Assembly (NCBI RefSeq): GCF_000590925.1
Contig: NZ_CP004372.1
Coordinates: 2,151,001 to 2,215,000, forward strand
DNA from: Roseibacterium elongatum DSM 19469
GTDB taxonomy: Bacteria > Pseudomonadota > Alphaproteobacteria > Rhodobacterales > Rhodobacteraceae
Length of the DNA stretch: 64,000 bases
Direction: 5' to 3'
Within the stretch, counting starts at the first letter, position 1, and each line of letters opens with the position of its first letter. Both the position numbers and the translations under genes were made by a program. This document shows positions 17,334 to 27,029 of this stretch, piece after piece. The notes below the pieces were generated by a model, which was given only the letters and a program-made list of their open reading frames with translations, searched no databases and was not told the DNA's origin.

Positions 17334-17756
17334 ATGGAAATGAACCGCAGGCAATTCGTGGGCACCGGCGTTGGCGCCGCAGCCGCGATCACGCTGTTGC
17401 CCGGCATGGCAAGCGCCGCGCTGGTCGACGACGCCATCAACGCCTTTACCGGCGGCGCCGAGGCGGGCAGCGACGGGATCACCCTGATCGCGCCCGAGAT
17501 CGCCGAGAACGGCAATACCGTCCCGATCGAGGTCGATGCCCCCGGCGCCGAGGCGATCATCGTGCTGGCCGCCGGCAACCCGAACCCCGGCGTGGCCACG
17601 TTCAACTTCGGCCCGGCCTCGGGCGCGCAGGCGGCCTCGACCCGGATCCGTCTGGCCGGCGAGCAGGACGTGATCGCGATCGCCCGCATGCCCGACGGCA
17701 CGTTCCGTCGCGCCCAGCAGGAAGTGAAAGTCACCATCGGCGGCTGCGGCGGCTGA
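17334..17756 (+). CDS. soxY: SoxY, sulfur-carrier protein
   Basis: A 140-residue protein with a twin-arginine leader (NRRQFVG, then a hydrophobic run to MASAA) and the invariant C-terminal GGCGG, whose C138 carries the substrate on a flexible arm. It is exported folded with SoxZ, which follows 24 bases downstream. It is the central carrier visited by SoxXA, SoxB and SoxCD. Confidence 0.95.
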   Translation: MEMNRRQFVGTGVGAAAAITLLPGMASAALVDDAINAFTGGAEAGSDGITLIAPEIAENGNTVPIEVDAPGAEAIIVLAAGNPNPGVATFNFGPASGAQAASTRIRLAGEQDVIAIARMPDGTFRRAQQEVKVTIGGCGG

Positions 17757-17780
17757 GGTCAGGCATAAGGAACACGAGAA

Positions 17781-18110
17781 ATGGCAGACAATGTTACCCC
17801 CCGTGTGCGTGTCCCGCGTGAGGCTTCGGCCGGCGACGTGGTGTCGATCCGCACCCTGATCAGCCACCCGATGGAAAGCGGTCAGCGCCGTGATGGCGAC
17901 GGCAACGTCATTCCGCGCTCGATCATCAATCGCTTCACCTGCGATTTCAACGGCGAGAACGTGATCGACGTCACGATGGAGCCGTCGATCTCGACCAACC
18001 CGTATTTCCAGTTTTCGGCGGTCGTGAACGAGACGGGCACCTTCAACTTCACCTGGTATGACGACGACGGGTCCGTCTACGAGGAAACCGCCGACATCAC
18101 GGTCGCCTGA
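17781..18110 (+). CDS. soxZ: SoxZ, partner of the sulfur carrier
   Basis: A 109-residue immunoglobulin-like beta protein without its own leader, the usual SoxZ length. Recognisable segments are PRVRVPREASAGDVVSIRTL and the C-terminal TGTFNFTWYDDDG. It forms the SoxYZ heterodimer and is co-exported with SoxY through the Tat system. Confidence 0.95.
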   Translation: MADNVTPRVRVPREASAGDVVSIRTLISHPMESGQRRDGDGNVIPRSIINRFTCDFNGENVIDVTMEPSISTNPYFQFSAVVNETGTFNFTWYDDDGSVYEETADITVA

Positions 18111-18146
18111 TACGCGCCGGTCATCGCAGGGAGGAGGCGAACGACC

Positions 18147-19010
18147 ATGAAAACCATGAAGAAAGCACTCGCGCTCGGCAGCGTGGCAGCCATGGCCCTT
18201 GCGGCCTCGGCGGTGACGCTGTCGGCGGACGAGGACGCGGATCTGACCGTGAACGGCGAGATCGAGATGATCGTGCGCACGAATGCACCCGATCACCTCG
18301 ATGGACATCTCGACATGATCTACTCGGGCTGGACCTTCCGGTCGAACGAGACCCAGGCCATGCAGATGGACGATTTCGACAACCCGGCCATGCTGTTCGT
18401 CGAGCAGGGCGAGGCGTTGTTCAACACGGCGATGGGGCCCGATGGCGCCAGCTGTGCGGGATGCCATGAAAACGCCGAAAGCCTGTCGGACGTGCGCGCC
18501 GTCTATCCCCAGTGGGATGAGGAGCGTGGCGAGGTCCAGACGCTGACCATGCAGATCAACGAATGCGTGACCGAACGGATGAACGCCGAGCCCCTGGGCT
18601 GGTCCAGCCGCGACATGGTCAATCTCGAGGCGCTGATCTCCTCGGTCGGTCGGGGTCAGGTGGTCAATGTCGCCATCGACGGTCCGGCACGCGAAACCTG
18701 GGAACGGGGCCGCGAGATCTACTATACCGAGTACGGTATTCTCGAAATGAGCTGTGCCAGCTGCCATGAGGTAAATTATGGCAACTACATCCGCGCAGAC
18801 CATCTGAGCCAGGGTCAGATCAACGGCTTTCCGACCTATCGCCTGAAGAACGCCCGCCTGAACTCGACGCATTCGCGCTTCCGCGGCTGCATCCGGGATA
18901 CCCGTGCGCATACCTTTGCCGAGGGCAGCCCCGAGTTCATCGCGCTCGAGCTGTATGTCGCCTCGCGCGGCAACGGCCTGACGGTCGAAGGCCCTTCGGT
19001 CCGCAACTAA
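18147..19010 (+). CDS. soxA: SoxA, dihaem cytochrome catalytic subunit of SoxXA
   Basis: A 287-residue secreted cytochrome. Two haem motifs are visible: CAGCH at 103-107 and CASCH at 203-207. The active-site cysteine that ligates the catalytic haem and becomes persulfidated is most likely C248 in RFRGCIRD. The leader ends near LSADED. It oxidatively conjugates thiosulfate to SoxY. A strong hairpin follows the stop codon. Confidence 0.94.
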   Translation: MKTMKKALALGSVAAMALAASAVTLSADEDADLTVNGEIEMIVRTNAPDHLDGHLDMIYSGWTFRSNETQAMQMDDFDNPAMLFVEQGEALFNTAMGPDGASCAGCHENAESLSDVRAVYPQWDEERGEVQTLTMQINECVTERMNAEPLGWSSRDMVNLEALISSVGRGQVVNVAIDGPARETWERGREIYYTEYGILEMSCASCHEVNYGNYIRADHLSQGQINGFPTYRLKNARLNSTHSRFRGCIRDTRAHTFAEGSPEFIALELYVASRGNGLTVEGPSVRN

Positions 19011-19020
19011 CCCGCCACAA

Positions 19021-19054
19021 AAGGCCCGCCGCGGAGACATCCGGGGCGGGCCTT
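19021..19054 (+). terminator. Hairpin between soxA and soxB
   Basis: AAGGCCCGCC (19021-19030) pairs perfectly with GGCGGGCCTT (19045-19054) around a 14-base loop. No U-tract follows (GCGCCCAAAAA). It may be a leaky terminator or mRNA stabiliser separating the abundant XYZA part from soxBCDEF. Confidence 0.55.
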
Positions 19055-19100
19055 GCGCCCAAAAACATTCAAAAACCTGAATAAAACCAGAGGGTGAATC

Positions 19101-20798
19101 ATGATCTCCCGCCGCCACTTTCTCCAGGCCGCGCTCGCCACCTCGGCGCTCTACGGTGCATCGGGCTTCGGCAACTGGGCCCGCCTGGCCGCGCAACAGC
19201 AACTGACGCAGGATGACCTGATCGGCGGCGGTGGCACGGGCAATGTCACCCTGATCCACATCACCGACATTCACGCCCAGACCCAGCCGATCTATTTCCG
19301 CGAGCCCGAGTTCAACCTCGGTGTCGGCGAGATGACCGGCCTTGCGCCGCATATCGTGGGCGCCGATTTCCGCGCCGCCTACGGGATCGAGCAGGGCAGC
19401 GCGATGGATTACGCGCTGACCTTCAGCGATTTCACCTCGCTCGCGCGGACCTACGGCCGCATGGGCGGGCTGGATCGCATCGCCACGGTCATCAACGCTA
19501 TCCGCGCCGACCGCCCCGAGGCGCTGCTGCTGGACGGGGGCGACACGTGGCAGGGCTCGCTGCCCGCGCTGCGGACGCAGGGCCAGGACATGGTCGATCT
19601 GTTCAACGCGCTGAACGTCGACGCCATGACCTCGCATTGGGAATTCACCCTCGGCGCCGATCGCGTGAACGAAATCGTCGAGGGCGGCAACCTCGTCCCG
19701 GCCTTCCTGGGCCAGAACATCTTTGACGCGATGTGGGATGAACCCGTCTACGAGGATTACCGCATCTACGAACGGGGCGGCACATCCGTTGCCGTGATCG
19801 GGCAGGCCTTTCCCTACATGCCGATCGCCAACCCCTCGTGGATGTTCCCCGATCTCAGCTTCGGCCTGCGCCGTCAGCGCATGGCCGAGGTTGTGCAACA
19901 GGTCCGCGGCGAGGGCGCCGAGGTCGTTGTCCTTCTCTCCCACAACGGCTTTGACACCGACCGCAAGATCGCCGCGGACGTCCCCGGCATCGACGTGATC
20001 CTGACGGGTCACACGCATGACGCGCTGCCCGAACCGGTGCAGGTCGGCAATACCTTCCTGATCGCGTCGGGCAGCCACGGCAAATTCGTCAGCCGCGTCG
20101 ATCTGGACGTTCAGGACGGTGCGATGCGCGGCATCGAGCATCGCCTGATCCCGGTTTTCTCGGATGTGATCGCGCCGGATCCCGAGATGTCGGCGCTGGT
20201 GGCCGAAACGCGCGCGCCCTTCGAGGCCGAGATGTCCGAGGTGATCGGCCAGGCGGGCTCGCTGCTGTATCGGCGCGGCAATTTCAACGGCACCTGGGAC
20301 GACGTGATCTGCAACGCGCTGATTTCGCAGCGGGATGCACAGATCGCGCTCAGCCCCGGCTTCCGCTGGGGGGCCAGTGTCATTCCGGGCCAGGACATCA
20401 CCCGCGAGGATATCTTCAACGCCACCGCGATGAGCTATCCAGAGGCCTACCGCAACGAGATGACCGGCGAGTTCCTCAAGATCGTGCTCGAGGATGTGGC
20501 CGACAACATCTTCAACCCCGACCCCTACTACCAGCAGGGCGGCGACATGGTGCGTGTCGGCGGCATGGGCTACCGGATCGACCCGCTGGCCGAACAGGGC
20601 AACCGCATCACCAACATGACCCTGCTCGAAACCGGCGAGCCGATCGACCCCGCCGAAACCTACGTCGTTGCCGGCTGGGCAAGCGTGAACGAAGGCACCG
20701 AGGGGCCGGCGATCTGGGATGTGGTGGAAAGCCATATCCGCGAGGTCGGTACCGTGAACATAGACCCCAACAACACCGTGGACGTGGTGTCGGGCTGA
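19101..20798 (+). CDS. soxB: SoxB, thiosulfohydrolase
   Basis: A 565-residue 5'-nucleotidase-family enzyme with a Tat leader (SRRHFLQ). The dimanganese-site motifs are D56 and H58 in HITDIHAQ, LLLDGGDTWQG, LLSHNGFD and the GHTHDALPEP pair. SoxB hydrolyses the terminal sulfone of SoxY-bound thiosulfate, releasing sulfate. The domain order is metallophosphatase then the C-terminal nucleotidase domain. Confidence 0.95.
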   Translation: MISRRHFLQAALATSALYGASGFGNWARLAAQQQLTQDDLIGGGGTGNVTLIHITDIHAQTQPIYFREPEFNLGVGEMTGLAPHIVGADFRAAYGIEQGSAMDYALTFSDFTSLARTYGRMGGLDRIATVINAIRADRPEALLLDGGDTWQGSLPALRTQGQDMVDLFNALNVDAMTSHWEFTLGADRVNEIVEGGNLVPAFLGQNIFDAMWDEPVYEDYRIYERGGTSVAVIGQAFPYMPIANPSWMFPDLSFGLRRQRMAEVVQQVRGEGAEVVVLLSHNGFDTDRKIAADVPGIDVILTGHTHDALPEPVQVGNTFLIASGSHGKFVSRVDLDVQDGAMRGIEHRLIPVFSDVIAPDPEMSALVAETRAPFEAEMSEVIGQAGSLLYRRGNFNGTWDDVICNALISQRDAQIALSPGFRWGASVIPGQDITREDIFNATAMSYPEAYRNEMTGEFLKIVLEDVADNIFNPDPYYQQGGDMVRVGGMGYRIDPLAEQGNRITNMTLLETGEPIDPAETYVVAGWASVNEGTEGPAIWDVVESHIREVGTVNIDPNNTVDVVSG

Positions 20799-20830
20799 CC
20801 GCCCCGACCGCCCATCGAAAAGGAGTCGTC

Positions 20831-22105
20831 ATGTCCGACAAGAAATCCTTCTCTCCGTCGCGCCGCACTTTCCTGACCGCTTCGGCGGCGGCAGGCGGCG
20901 CATTGGCCAGCGGCCAACTGGTGCACGCCCAGGCCGCAACGCCCGATCCGCTGATCACCGAGGCCCAGCCTTGGCGCCAGTATCTCGGCGCCGGTGTCGA
21001 TGCGGCCCCCTATGGCATGCCCTCGCCCTATGAAAGCGAGGTGGTGCGCCGCACGGTGCCATGGCTGACTGCCGATCTGGTCAGTTCGATCAACTTCACG
21101 CCGCTGCACGAGCTGGACGGGATCATCACCCCCAACGGCATCTGCTTCGAGCGTCACCACGGCGGCGCGGCCGAGATCGACCCCGCCGATCACCGTCTGA
21201 TGATCAACGGTCTGGTGGACACGCCGATGGTCTTCACGATGGAAGACATCATGCGCTTCCCGCGGGAGAACCACGTCTACTTCCTGGAATGCGCGGCCAA
21301 TACCGGCATGGAATGGGCGGGCGCGCAGCTCAACGGCTGCCAGTTCACCCATGGCATGATCCATAACGTGGAATATACCGGCGTGCCGCTGCGCCTGCTG
21401 CTGGAAGAGGCCGGGGTGCAGACGAATGGCCGCTGGCTGCTGGCCGAGGGGGCGGATGCCGCGGGCATGACCCGTTCGATCCCGATGGAAAAGGCGCTGG
21501 ACGACTGCCTTGTGGCCTTCAAGATGAACGGCGAGGCGCTGCGCGTCGAACAGGGTTATCCGCTGCGCCTGGTCGTGCCTGGCTGGGAAGGCAACATGTG
21601 GATCAAGTGGCTGCGCCGTCTCGAAGTGGGCGACGAGCCCTGGCACCACCGCGAGGAAACCTCGAAATACACCGACCTGCTGGAGGATGGCGACGCGCGC
21701 CGCTTCACCTGGGTGATGGATGCCAAGTCGGTCATCACCAACCCCAGCCCGCAGGCCCCGATCCTGCATGGCCCCGGGCCGACCGTTCTGACCGGCATCG
21801 CGTGGTCGGGCCGCGGCACCATTCCGCGCGTCGACGTCACGCTGGATGGGGGGCGCAATTGGCACCAGGCGCGCATGTCGGGCCCGTCGCTCGATAAGTC
21901 GATGCACCGGTTCTACTACGAGTTCGACTGGGACGGCTCGCCGCTGTTGCTGCAATCGCGGGCCATCGATTCCACCGGCTACGTGCAGCCGACCAAGGAA
22001 CAGCTGCGCGAGTTCCGGGGCGAGAACTCGATCTACCACAATAACGGGATCCAGACCTGGTTCGTGAACGAAAATGGCGAGGCCGAAAATGTCGAGGTCG
22101 GTTGA
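20831..22105 (+). CDS. soxC: SoxC, molybdenum subunit of sulfane dehydrogenase
   Basis: A 424-residue member of the sulfite oxidase family with a Tat leader (PSRRTFLTASAAAGG). The molybdenum-binding cysteine is C154 in YFLECAANTGMEW, and a C-terminal Mo-co dimerisation domain follows. With SoxD it oxidises the SoxY-bound sulfane sulfur by six electrons. Its presence predicts complete oxidation of thiosulfate to sulfate without sulfur globules. soxD begins one base after its stop. Confidence 0.95.
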   Translation: MSDKKSFSPSRRTFLTASAAAGGALASGQLVHAQAATPDPLITEAQPWRQYLGAGVDAAPYGMPSPYESEVVRRTVPWLTADLVSSINFTPLHELDGIITPNGICFERHHGGAAEIDPADHRLMINGLVDTPMVFTMEDIMRFPRENHVYFLECAANTGMEWAGAQLNGCQFTHGMIHNVEYTGVPLRLLLEEAGVQTNGRWLLAEGADAAGMTRSIPMEKALDDCLVAFKMNGEALRVEQGYPLRLVVPGWEGNMWIKWLRRLEVGDEPWHHREETSKYTDLLEDGDARRFTWVMDAKSVITNPSPQAPILHGPGPTVLTGIAWSGRGTIPRVDVTLDGGRNWHQARMSGPSLDKSMHRFYYEFDWDGSPLLLQSRAIDSTGYVQPTKEQLREFRGENSIYHNNGIQTWFVNENGEAENVEVG

Positions 22106-22106
22106 T

Positions 22107-23147
22107 ATGTTGAAAACACTCACGCTGGGGGCCGCCCTGCTGGCCGGGACCGCCACGATCGCCGTGGCCCAGGACAGCGCCGCCTCGCGCGAGGGGGGCT
22201 TTGGCCTCGGGCGTGCGGCGCTGCCCGAAGAGGTCGCGGCCTGGGATTGGGACGTGCGCCCCGATGGCACGGGCCTGCCGGTGGGCGAGGGCGATGTCTG
22301 GACTGGCGAGGAGTTGTTCGTCGATTACTGCTCGGCCTGTCATGGCGATTTCGGCGAGGCGGTCGGCCGCTGGCCGGTTCTGGCGGGCGGGCAGGGCACC
22401 CTGACCCACGAGGACCCGACCAAGACGATCGGGTCCTATTGGCCCTATCTCTCGACCGTGGTCGACTATGTCTATCGCGCCATGCCCTACGGCCAGGCCG
22501 AGTCGCTGACCCCGGACGAGACATACGCCATCGTCGCCTATCTGCTGAACCTCAACAATGTCGTGGACGACGATTTCGTGCTGTCGAACGAGACGTTCCA
22601 CGATGTCGAGATGCCCAATGCGGGCGGGTTCTTCATGGATGACCGCGACGAGACCGAGGTGGCGGCCTGGACGCGCGAGCCCTGCATGACCGACTGCACC
22701 GACGGGGCCGTCGAGATCACCATGCGGGCCACCGTGCTGGACGTGACCCCCGACGAAGAGGGCGACGACACCGCGGCGGCCGAGCCGGTGGTCGAAGAAA
22801 ACCCCGTCGAGACCGGACCCAGCCCCGAGCTGATCGCCGCCGGCGCCGGGATCTGGCGTCAGTGCCAGGCCTGTCACGAGGTGGGCGAAGGGGCCCGCAA
22901 CCGCGTCGGCCCGGCCCTGAACGGGATCGTCGGCGCCGATGCCGGCGCGCGCGAGGGGTTCCGGTATTCGCCCGCCTTCCGCGAGGCGGCCGAGGACGGC
23001 CTGGTCTGGACCGAGGAAAACCTGATCGCCTATCTGCACGATCCGCGCAGCTTCATGCCGCGCAGCCGGATGGTGTTCAACGGGATCGAGGCCGATGAGG
23101 ATATCCGCGCGGTTCTGGCCTACATCATGTCGGAAACGCCGCAGTAA
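22107..23147 (+). CDS. soxD: SoxD, dihaem cytochrome subunit of sulfane dehydrogenase
   Basis: A 346-residue secreted cytochrome with a leader ending near AVAQ and two haem motifs, CSACH at 75-79 and CQACH at 253-257. An acidic linker (around 212-240) separates the domains. It takes electrons from SoxC to the respiratory chain. The start at 22107 follows the soxC stop by one base, so translation is probably coupled. Confidence 0.92.
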   Translation: MLKTLTLGAALLAGTATIAVAQDSAASREGGFGLGRAALPEEVAAWDWDVRPDGTGLPVGEGDVWTGEELFVDYCSACHGDFGEAVGRWPVLAGGQGTLTHEDPTKTIGSYWPYLSTVVDYVYRAMPYGQAESLTPDETYAIVAYLLNLNNVVDDDFVLSNETFHDVEMPNAGGFFMDDRDETEVAAWTREPCMTDCTDGAVEITMRATVLDVTPDEEGDDTAAAEPVVEENPVETGPSPELIAAGAGIWRQCQACHEVGEGARNRVGPALNGIVGADAGAREGFRYSPAFREAAEDGLVWTEENLIAYLHDPRSFMPRSRMVFNGIEADEDIRAVLAYIMSETPQ

Positions 23148-23151
23148 TCCG

Positions 23152-23847
23152 ATGGGCGCACGCGTTCTGACAGCGATCGTTCTGCTGACGGCCGGCATGG
23201 GGTCCCCCGCGCTGGCCGAAGGTGACCCCGAGCGGGGGCGGGAACTCTACCGCCCCTGCGCGGCGTGCCACATGATCGGAGATGGCGCGATCAACCGGAT
23301 CGGGCCGCATCTCAACGGCATCGTCGGGCGTCCGGCCGGCGTGGCCATGGATTACCGCTATTCCGAGGCCCTGATCGACGCCGCGTCCGAGGGGCTGGTC
23401 TGGACGGCGGCCGAACTGGACCGGTTCCTTGCCGAGCCCAACGATTACATCGCCGGCCTGCGGATGGTCTTTCGCGGCATCCACAACGAACAGGATCGCG
23501 ACGACCTGATTGCCTATCTCAGGGCCGAGGGGGGCACCCCCGACCCGGTCTTTGCCAATGCCACCGCCGTGCTGCTGGCCCCCAGCGACGAGGTGCTGGG
23601 CATCCTGCGGATCCAGGGCGACGCCTATTACGGCGAATACCTGTCGGCGGAATGCACGGCCTGCCACCGGCCCGAGGGCGGAGACGACATCCCGTCGATC
23701 GCGGGGCTGGCGCCGCTCGATTTCATCGACGGACTTGTTGCGTATCGCTCCGGAGAACGCGATCATCAGGTCATGCAGACGATCACGGCGCGACTCGGCG
23801 ATGAGGAGATCGCCGCGCTGGCTGCTTACTTCGAAGCCGCCAACTGA
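23152..23847 (+). CDS. soxE: SoxE, dihaem c-type cytochrome
   Basis: A 231-residue secreted cytochrome with a leader ending at ALAEG and haem motifs CAACH (36-40) and CTACH (168-172). The first half resembles the SoxD C-terminal domain. In Paracoccus-type clusters SoxE pairs with the flavoprotein SoxF as a sulfide dehydrogenase-like complex. It starts four bases after soxD. Confidence 0.85.
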   Translation: MGARVLTAIVLLTAGMGSPALAEGDPERGRELYRPCAACHMIGDGAINRIGPHLNGIVGRPAGVAMDYRYSEALIDAASEGLVWTAAELDRFLAEPNDYIAGLRMVFRGIHNEQDRDDLIAYLRAEGGTPDPVFANATAVLLAPSDEVLGILRIQGDAYYGEYLSAECTACHRPEGGDDIPSIAGLAPLDFIDGLVAYRSGERDHQVMQTITARLGDEEIAALAAYFEAAN

Positions 23848-23934
23848 GAGCGGACGCATACCCGGCCGAGGAGGGACGGGTTCACGCAACGCCCCGGCGG
23901 TGCAACCCGGCCGGGGAAGTGGGAGGAAGACACC

Positions 23935-25196
23935 ATGACCATCAACAGACGTGCTTTTCTGGGCACGACGGCCGCCCTGGCCGCGACGCTGAGTGCGCCG
24001 ATGATTGCGCGCGCGCAGACCGCGCCGCGTGTCGTCGTCGTGGGCGGCGGGGCCGGTGGGGCCACGGCCGCGCGCTACGTCGCCAGCGGGTCGCGCGGGG
24101 CCATCGACGTCACCCTGGTCGAGCCGACACGCGCCTATTACACCTGCTTCTTCTCGAACCTCTACCTCGGCGGCTTCCGCGAGTTCGACAGCCTCGGGCA
24201 TACCTATGGTGGCCTTGCGGCGGGCGGGATCAACGTGGTCCATGACTGGGCCACCGGCGTCGATCGCGAGGCGCAGACCGTCACGCTGGCCGGTGGCGAC
24301 GTGCTGCCCTACGACCGGCTGGTGCTGAGCCCCGGCATCGATTTCGTCGAGGACAGCGTGCCGGGTTGGTCGACGGCGGCGCAGAACGTCATGCCCCATG
24401 CCTACAAGGGCGGCAGCCAGACCGAGCTTTTGAAAAACCAGATCATGAACATGCGCGAAGGCGGCGTCTTTGCCATGGTCGCGCCGCCCAACCCCTATCG
24501 TTGCCCGCCGGGTCCGTATGAGCGGATCTCGATGGTGGCGCATCTGCTGTCCGAGATGAACCCGACCGCGACGATCCTGGTCGCCGACCCCAAGGAGAAC
24601 TTTCAAAACAGGGTCTGTTCGAGGACGGGTGGGAACGCCATTACCCCGGCATGATCCAGCGCATCGGCCCGGATTTCGGCGGCGGCAACGTCACCGTGGA
24701 CCCGGCGGCCATGACGATCAATATCGACGGCCAGGTCGAGCAGGTCGATGTCTGCAACGTCATCCCGGCGCAAAGGGCGGGGGGCATCGTATTCGCCGCC
24801 GGCATTAACGAGGGCAACTGGGCCCCCGTTTCGGCCTATGACCTGTCCAGCCGGATCGATCCGAACATCCACGTTCTGGGCGATGCGGCCGCGCAGGGCG
24901 CGATGCCCAAATCGGGCTTCTCGGCCAACAGCCAGGCCAAGGTGGCGGCAAACGCTATCGTGGCGGCGCTGACGGACGGGCGGGCCTTCCCGCCGCGCTT
25001 CGCCAATACCTGCTGGTCGCTGATCGCGACCGATGACGGGGTCAAGGTCGGCGCGACCTATGAGGCGACCGATGATGGCATTGCCAGCGTCGACAGCTTC
25101 ATCAGCCAGGTCGACGAGACGCCCGAGACCCGCGCCGAAACCTACCGCGAAAGCCTCGGCTGGTACGACGCGATCGTCGAGGACATGTTCACCTGA
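23935..25196 (+). CDS. soxF: SoxF, flavocytochrome c-type sulfide dehydrogenase flavoprotein (frameshifted)
   Basis: A Tat-exported FAD protein (NRRAFLGTTAALAATLS) with dinucleotide motif GGGAGG at residues 37-42. Redox cysteines are likely C190 in PYRCPPGPYER and one in NTCWSLIA. The frame breaks at TTT 24601-24603: adding one T restores KENFSKQGLFEDGWERHYPG, as in the family, and yields about 420 residues in total. As written the first part stops at 24654. SoxF with SoxE oxidises sulfide and speeds thiosulfate oxidation. The break is probably a homopolymer error, although true inactivation cannot be excluded. Confidence 0.85.
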
Positions 25197-25266
25197 TCCC
25201 CCTTTCATCGGCCGGGCGGTGGCGGAAACACCGCCGCCCGGTCCCCCAACCCATGGGACGGCACCT

Positions 25267-25707
25267 ATGAAGAAGGCACTGGCATTCTGCGCGGCGATGA
25301 TGGCCACCGCGACGGCAGCTTCGGCACAGCACGCGATCACCTTTCCCTTCGATGGCAGTTTCGAAGACGCGACCTTTGCGGTCGAGAATGCGATCATCAA
25401 TCGCGGCCTTGTCATCGACTACACCAGCCATGTCGGCGAGATGCTGAACCGCACCGCCGAGGATGTGGGCGCGGGCGATGCCGAGCCGATATTCGACAAT
25501 GCCGATATCTACCTTTTCTGCTCGGCGGCGATGTCGCGCCGGGTGATGGAAGCCGACCCGATGAATATCGTGCACTGCCCCTATTCGATCTTCGTGATGG
25601 AGATGGACGGGCAGGTCCTGCTGGGCCACCGCGACTACCCGGACGGCCCCATGCAAGAGGTCGAGGCCGTGCTTGACGCCATCATCCTCGAGGCGCGCGG
25701 ACAGTGA
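25267..25707 (+). CDS. Secreted DUF302-family protein
   Basis: A 146-residue protein with a signal peptide ending near ASAQH. The body resembles DUF302 (the fold found in TT1751-like proteins): [21 protein letters not shown], a central IYLFCSA and [12 protein letters not shown]. Two cysteines are present in the mature part. It follows soxF by 70 bases on the same strand and overlaps hemA by a few bases if GTG is used there. A periplasmic role in sulfur handling is suggested only by position. Confidence 0.65.
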   Translation: MKKALAFCAAMMATATAASAQHAITFPFDGSFEDATFAVENAIINRGLVIDYTSHVGEMLNRTAEDVGAGDAEPIFDNADIYLFCSAAMSRRVMEADPMNIVHCPYSIFVMEMDGQVLLGHRDYPDGPMQEVEAVLDAIILEARGQ

Positions 25708-26939
25708 CGGAGGGAATGGATTACGACGGATTTTTTAGCGCCGAACTGGAGGCCCTGAAAGACGAGGGGAATTATCGCTGGTTCGCCGAGCTTGAACGCA
25801 AACGCGGGGCTTTTCCGCGCGCCGTCAATCGGCATGAGGGCGGCACGCGCGATATCACCGTGTGGTGTTCGAACGACTACCTGGGGATGGGGCAGCACCC
25901 CGACGTGCTTGCCGCAATGCATGATGCGCTGGACGCCACCGGCGCGGGCGCGGGCGGGACGCGCAACATCTCGGGCACGACCCATGCCCATGTCGCGCTT
26001 GAGGCCGAACTGGCCGATCTGCATGGCAAGGAGGCCGCGCTACTGTTCACCTCGGGCTATGTCTCGAACTGGGCGGCGCTGGGGACCTTGGCGGCGCGCC
26101 TGCCGGGCTGCGTCGTGCTGTCGGATGCGGGCAACCATGCCTCGATGATCGAGGGCATCCGCCATTCCCGCGCGCAAAAGCTGATCTGGAAGCATAACGA
26201 TCTGGTGGATCTCGAGGCCAAGCTGGCCGCGCTGCCCGCCGATTGCCCCAAGATCGTCGCCTTCGAATCCGTCTATTCCATGGAGGGCGATATCGCGCCC
26301 ATCGAGGCGATTTGCGATATCGCCGATCGTTTTGGGGCGATGACCTATCTCGACGAGGTCCATGCCGTGGGTCTTTACGGCCCGCGCGGCGGCGGCATCG
26401 CCGAGCGCGAGGGGCTGATGGACCGCCTGACCGTGATCGAAGGCACGCTTGGCAAGGCGTTCGGCGTGATGGGCGGCTATATCGCCGGCTCGGCCGCGCT
26501 GGTCGATTTCGTGCGCAGCTTTGCCAGTGGGTTCATTTTCACCACAGCGCTGCCGCCAGCCGTGGCCGCCGGGGCCTGTGCCGCGGTGCGTCATCTCAAG
26601 CAAAGCGAGCGCGAACGTGCGCAGCATCAGGCGCGCGTAGCCGACGTGCGCGCGCGGCTGGATGCCTTGGGCATCCCGCATCTGGACAATGACAGCCACA
26701 TCATCCCCGTCATGGTCGGGGATCCCGTGAAATGCCGTTTCATCTCGGACCGGTTGATGGCCGATCACGGCATCTATCTCCAGCCGATCAACTACCCCAC
26801 GGTGCCCAAGGGCACCGAGCGTCTGCGCATCACGCCCTCGCCCGTGCATGGCCCGGCGGAGGTGGACCGTCTCGTCGACGCGCTTGGCGATCTTTGGGCG
26901 CAATGCCAGCTTGCGCGCCGTCCGGTCGCGGCCCAGTGA
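25704..26939 (+). CDS. hemA: 5-aminolevulinate synthase
   Basis: A 411-residue PLP enzyme of the alpha-oxoamine synthase family that makes 5-aminolevulinate from glycine and succinyl-CoA. Visible motifs are [14 protein letters not shown], the PLP-binding [13 protein letters not shown] and the Schiff-base lysine K251 in [14 protein letters not shown] at 25704 overlaps the upstream stop; ATG at 25716 is an alternative, closely preceded by GGAGGG. Proximity to the haem-rich sox cluster may be functional. Confidence 0.93.
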   Translation: MTEGMDYDGFFSAELEALKDEGNYRWFAELERKRGAFPRAVNRHEGGTRDITVWCSNDYLGMGQHPDVLAAMHDALDATGAGAGGTRNISGTTHAHVALEAELADLHGKEAALLFTSGYVSNWAALGTLAARLPGCVVLSDAGNHASMIEGIRHSRAQKLIWKHNDLVDLEAKLAALPADCPKIVAFESVYSMEGDIAPIEAICDIADRFGAMTYLDEVHAVGLYGPRGGGIAEREGLMDRLTVIEGTLGKAFGVMGGYIAGSAALVDFVRSFASGFIFTTALPPAVAAGACAAVRHLKQSERERAQHQARVADVRARLDALGIPHLDNDSHIIPVMVGDPVKCRFISDRLMADHGIYLQPINYPTVPKGTERLRITPSPVHGPAEVDRLVDALGDLWAQCQLARRPVAAQ

Positions 26940-26963
26940 GGCCGGGCCGGTGATCTGCGCACC

Positions 26964-27003
26964 TTGAGCCAAATCAACGCACGCGCCGGTCGGATGGTAT
27001 AAG
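26964..27003 (+). promoter_or_regulatory. FNR/FnrL-type site and -10 element upstream of YeeE gene
   Basis: TTGAGCCAAATCAA at 26964-26977 matches the FNR consensus TTGAT-N4-ATCAA at 9 of 10 positions. TATAAG at 26998-27003 is a good -10. A start near 27011 would place the site centre about 41 bases upstream, the class II activation position. This predicts oxygen-limited induction of the following gene. Confidence 0.6.
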
Positions 27004-27029
27004 ACACGCTCCAATCTGGAGACGCGCTG

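Noticed and set aside
17280..20735. A very long open antisense frame (over 1,100 codons) across the sox genes
   Set aside because: It lies entirely opposite soxY, Z, A and B, which have strong motifs. High third-position GC removes stops from antisense frames, and the translation has no recognisable domains.
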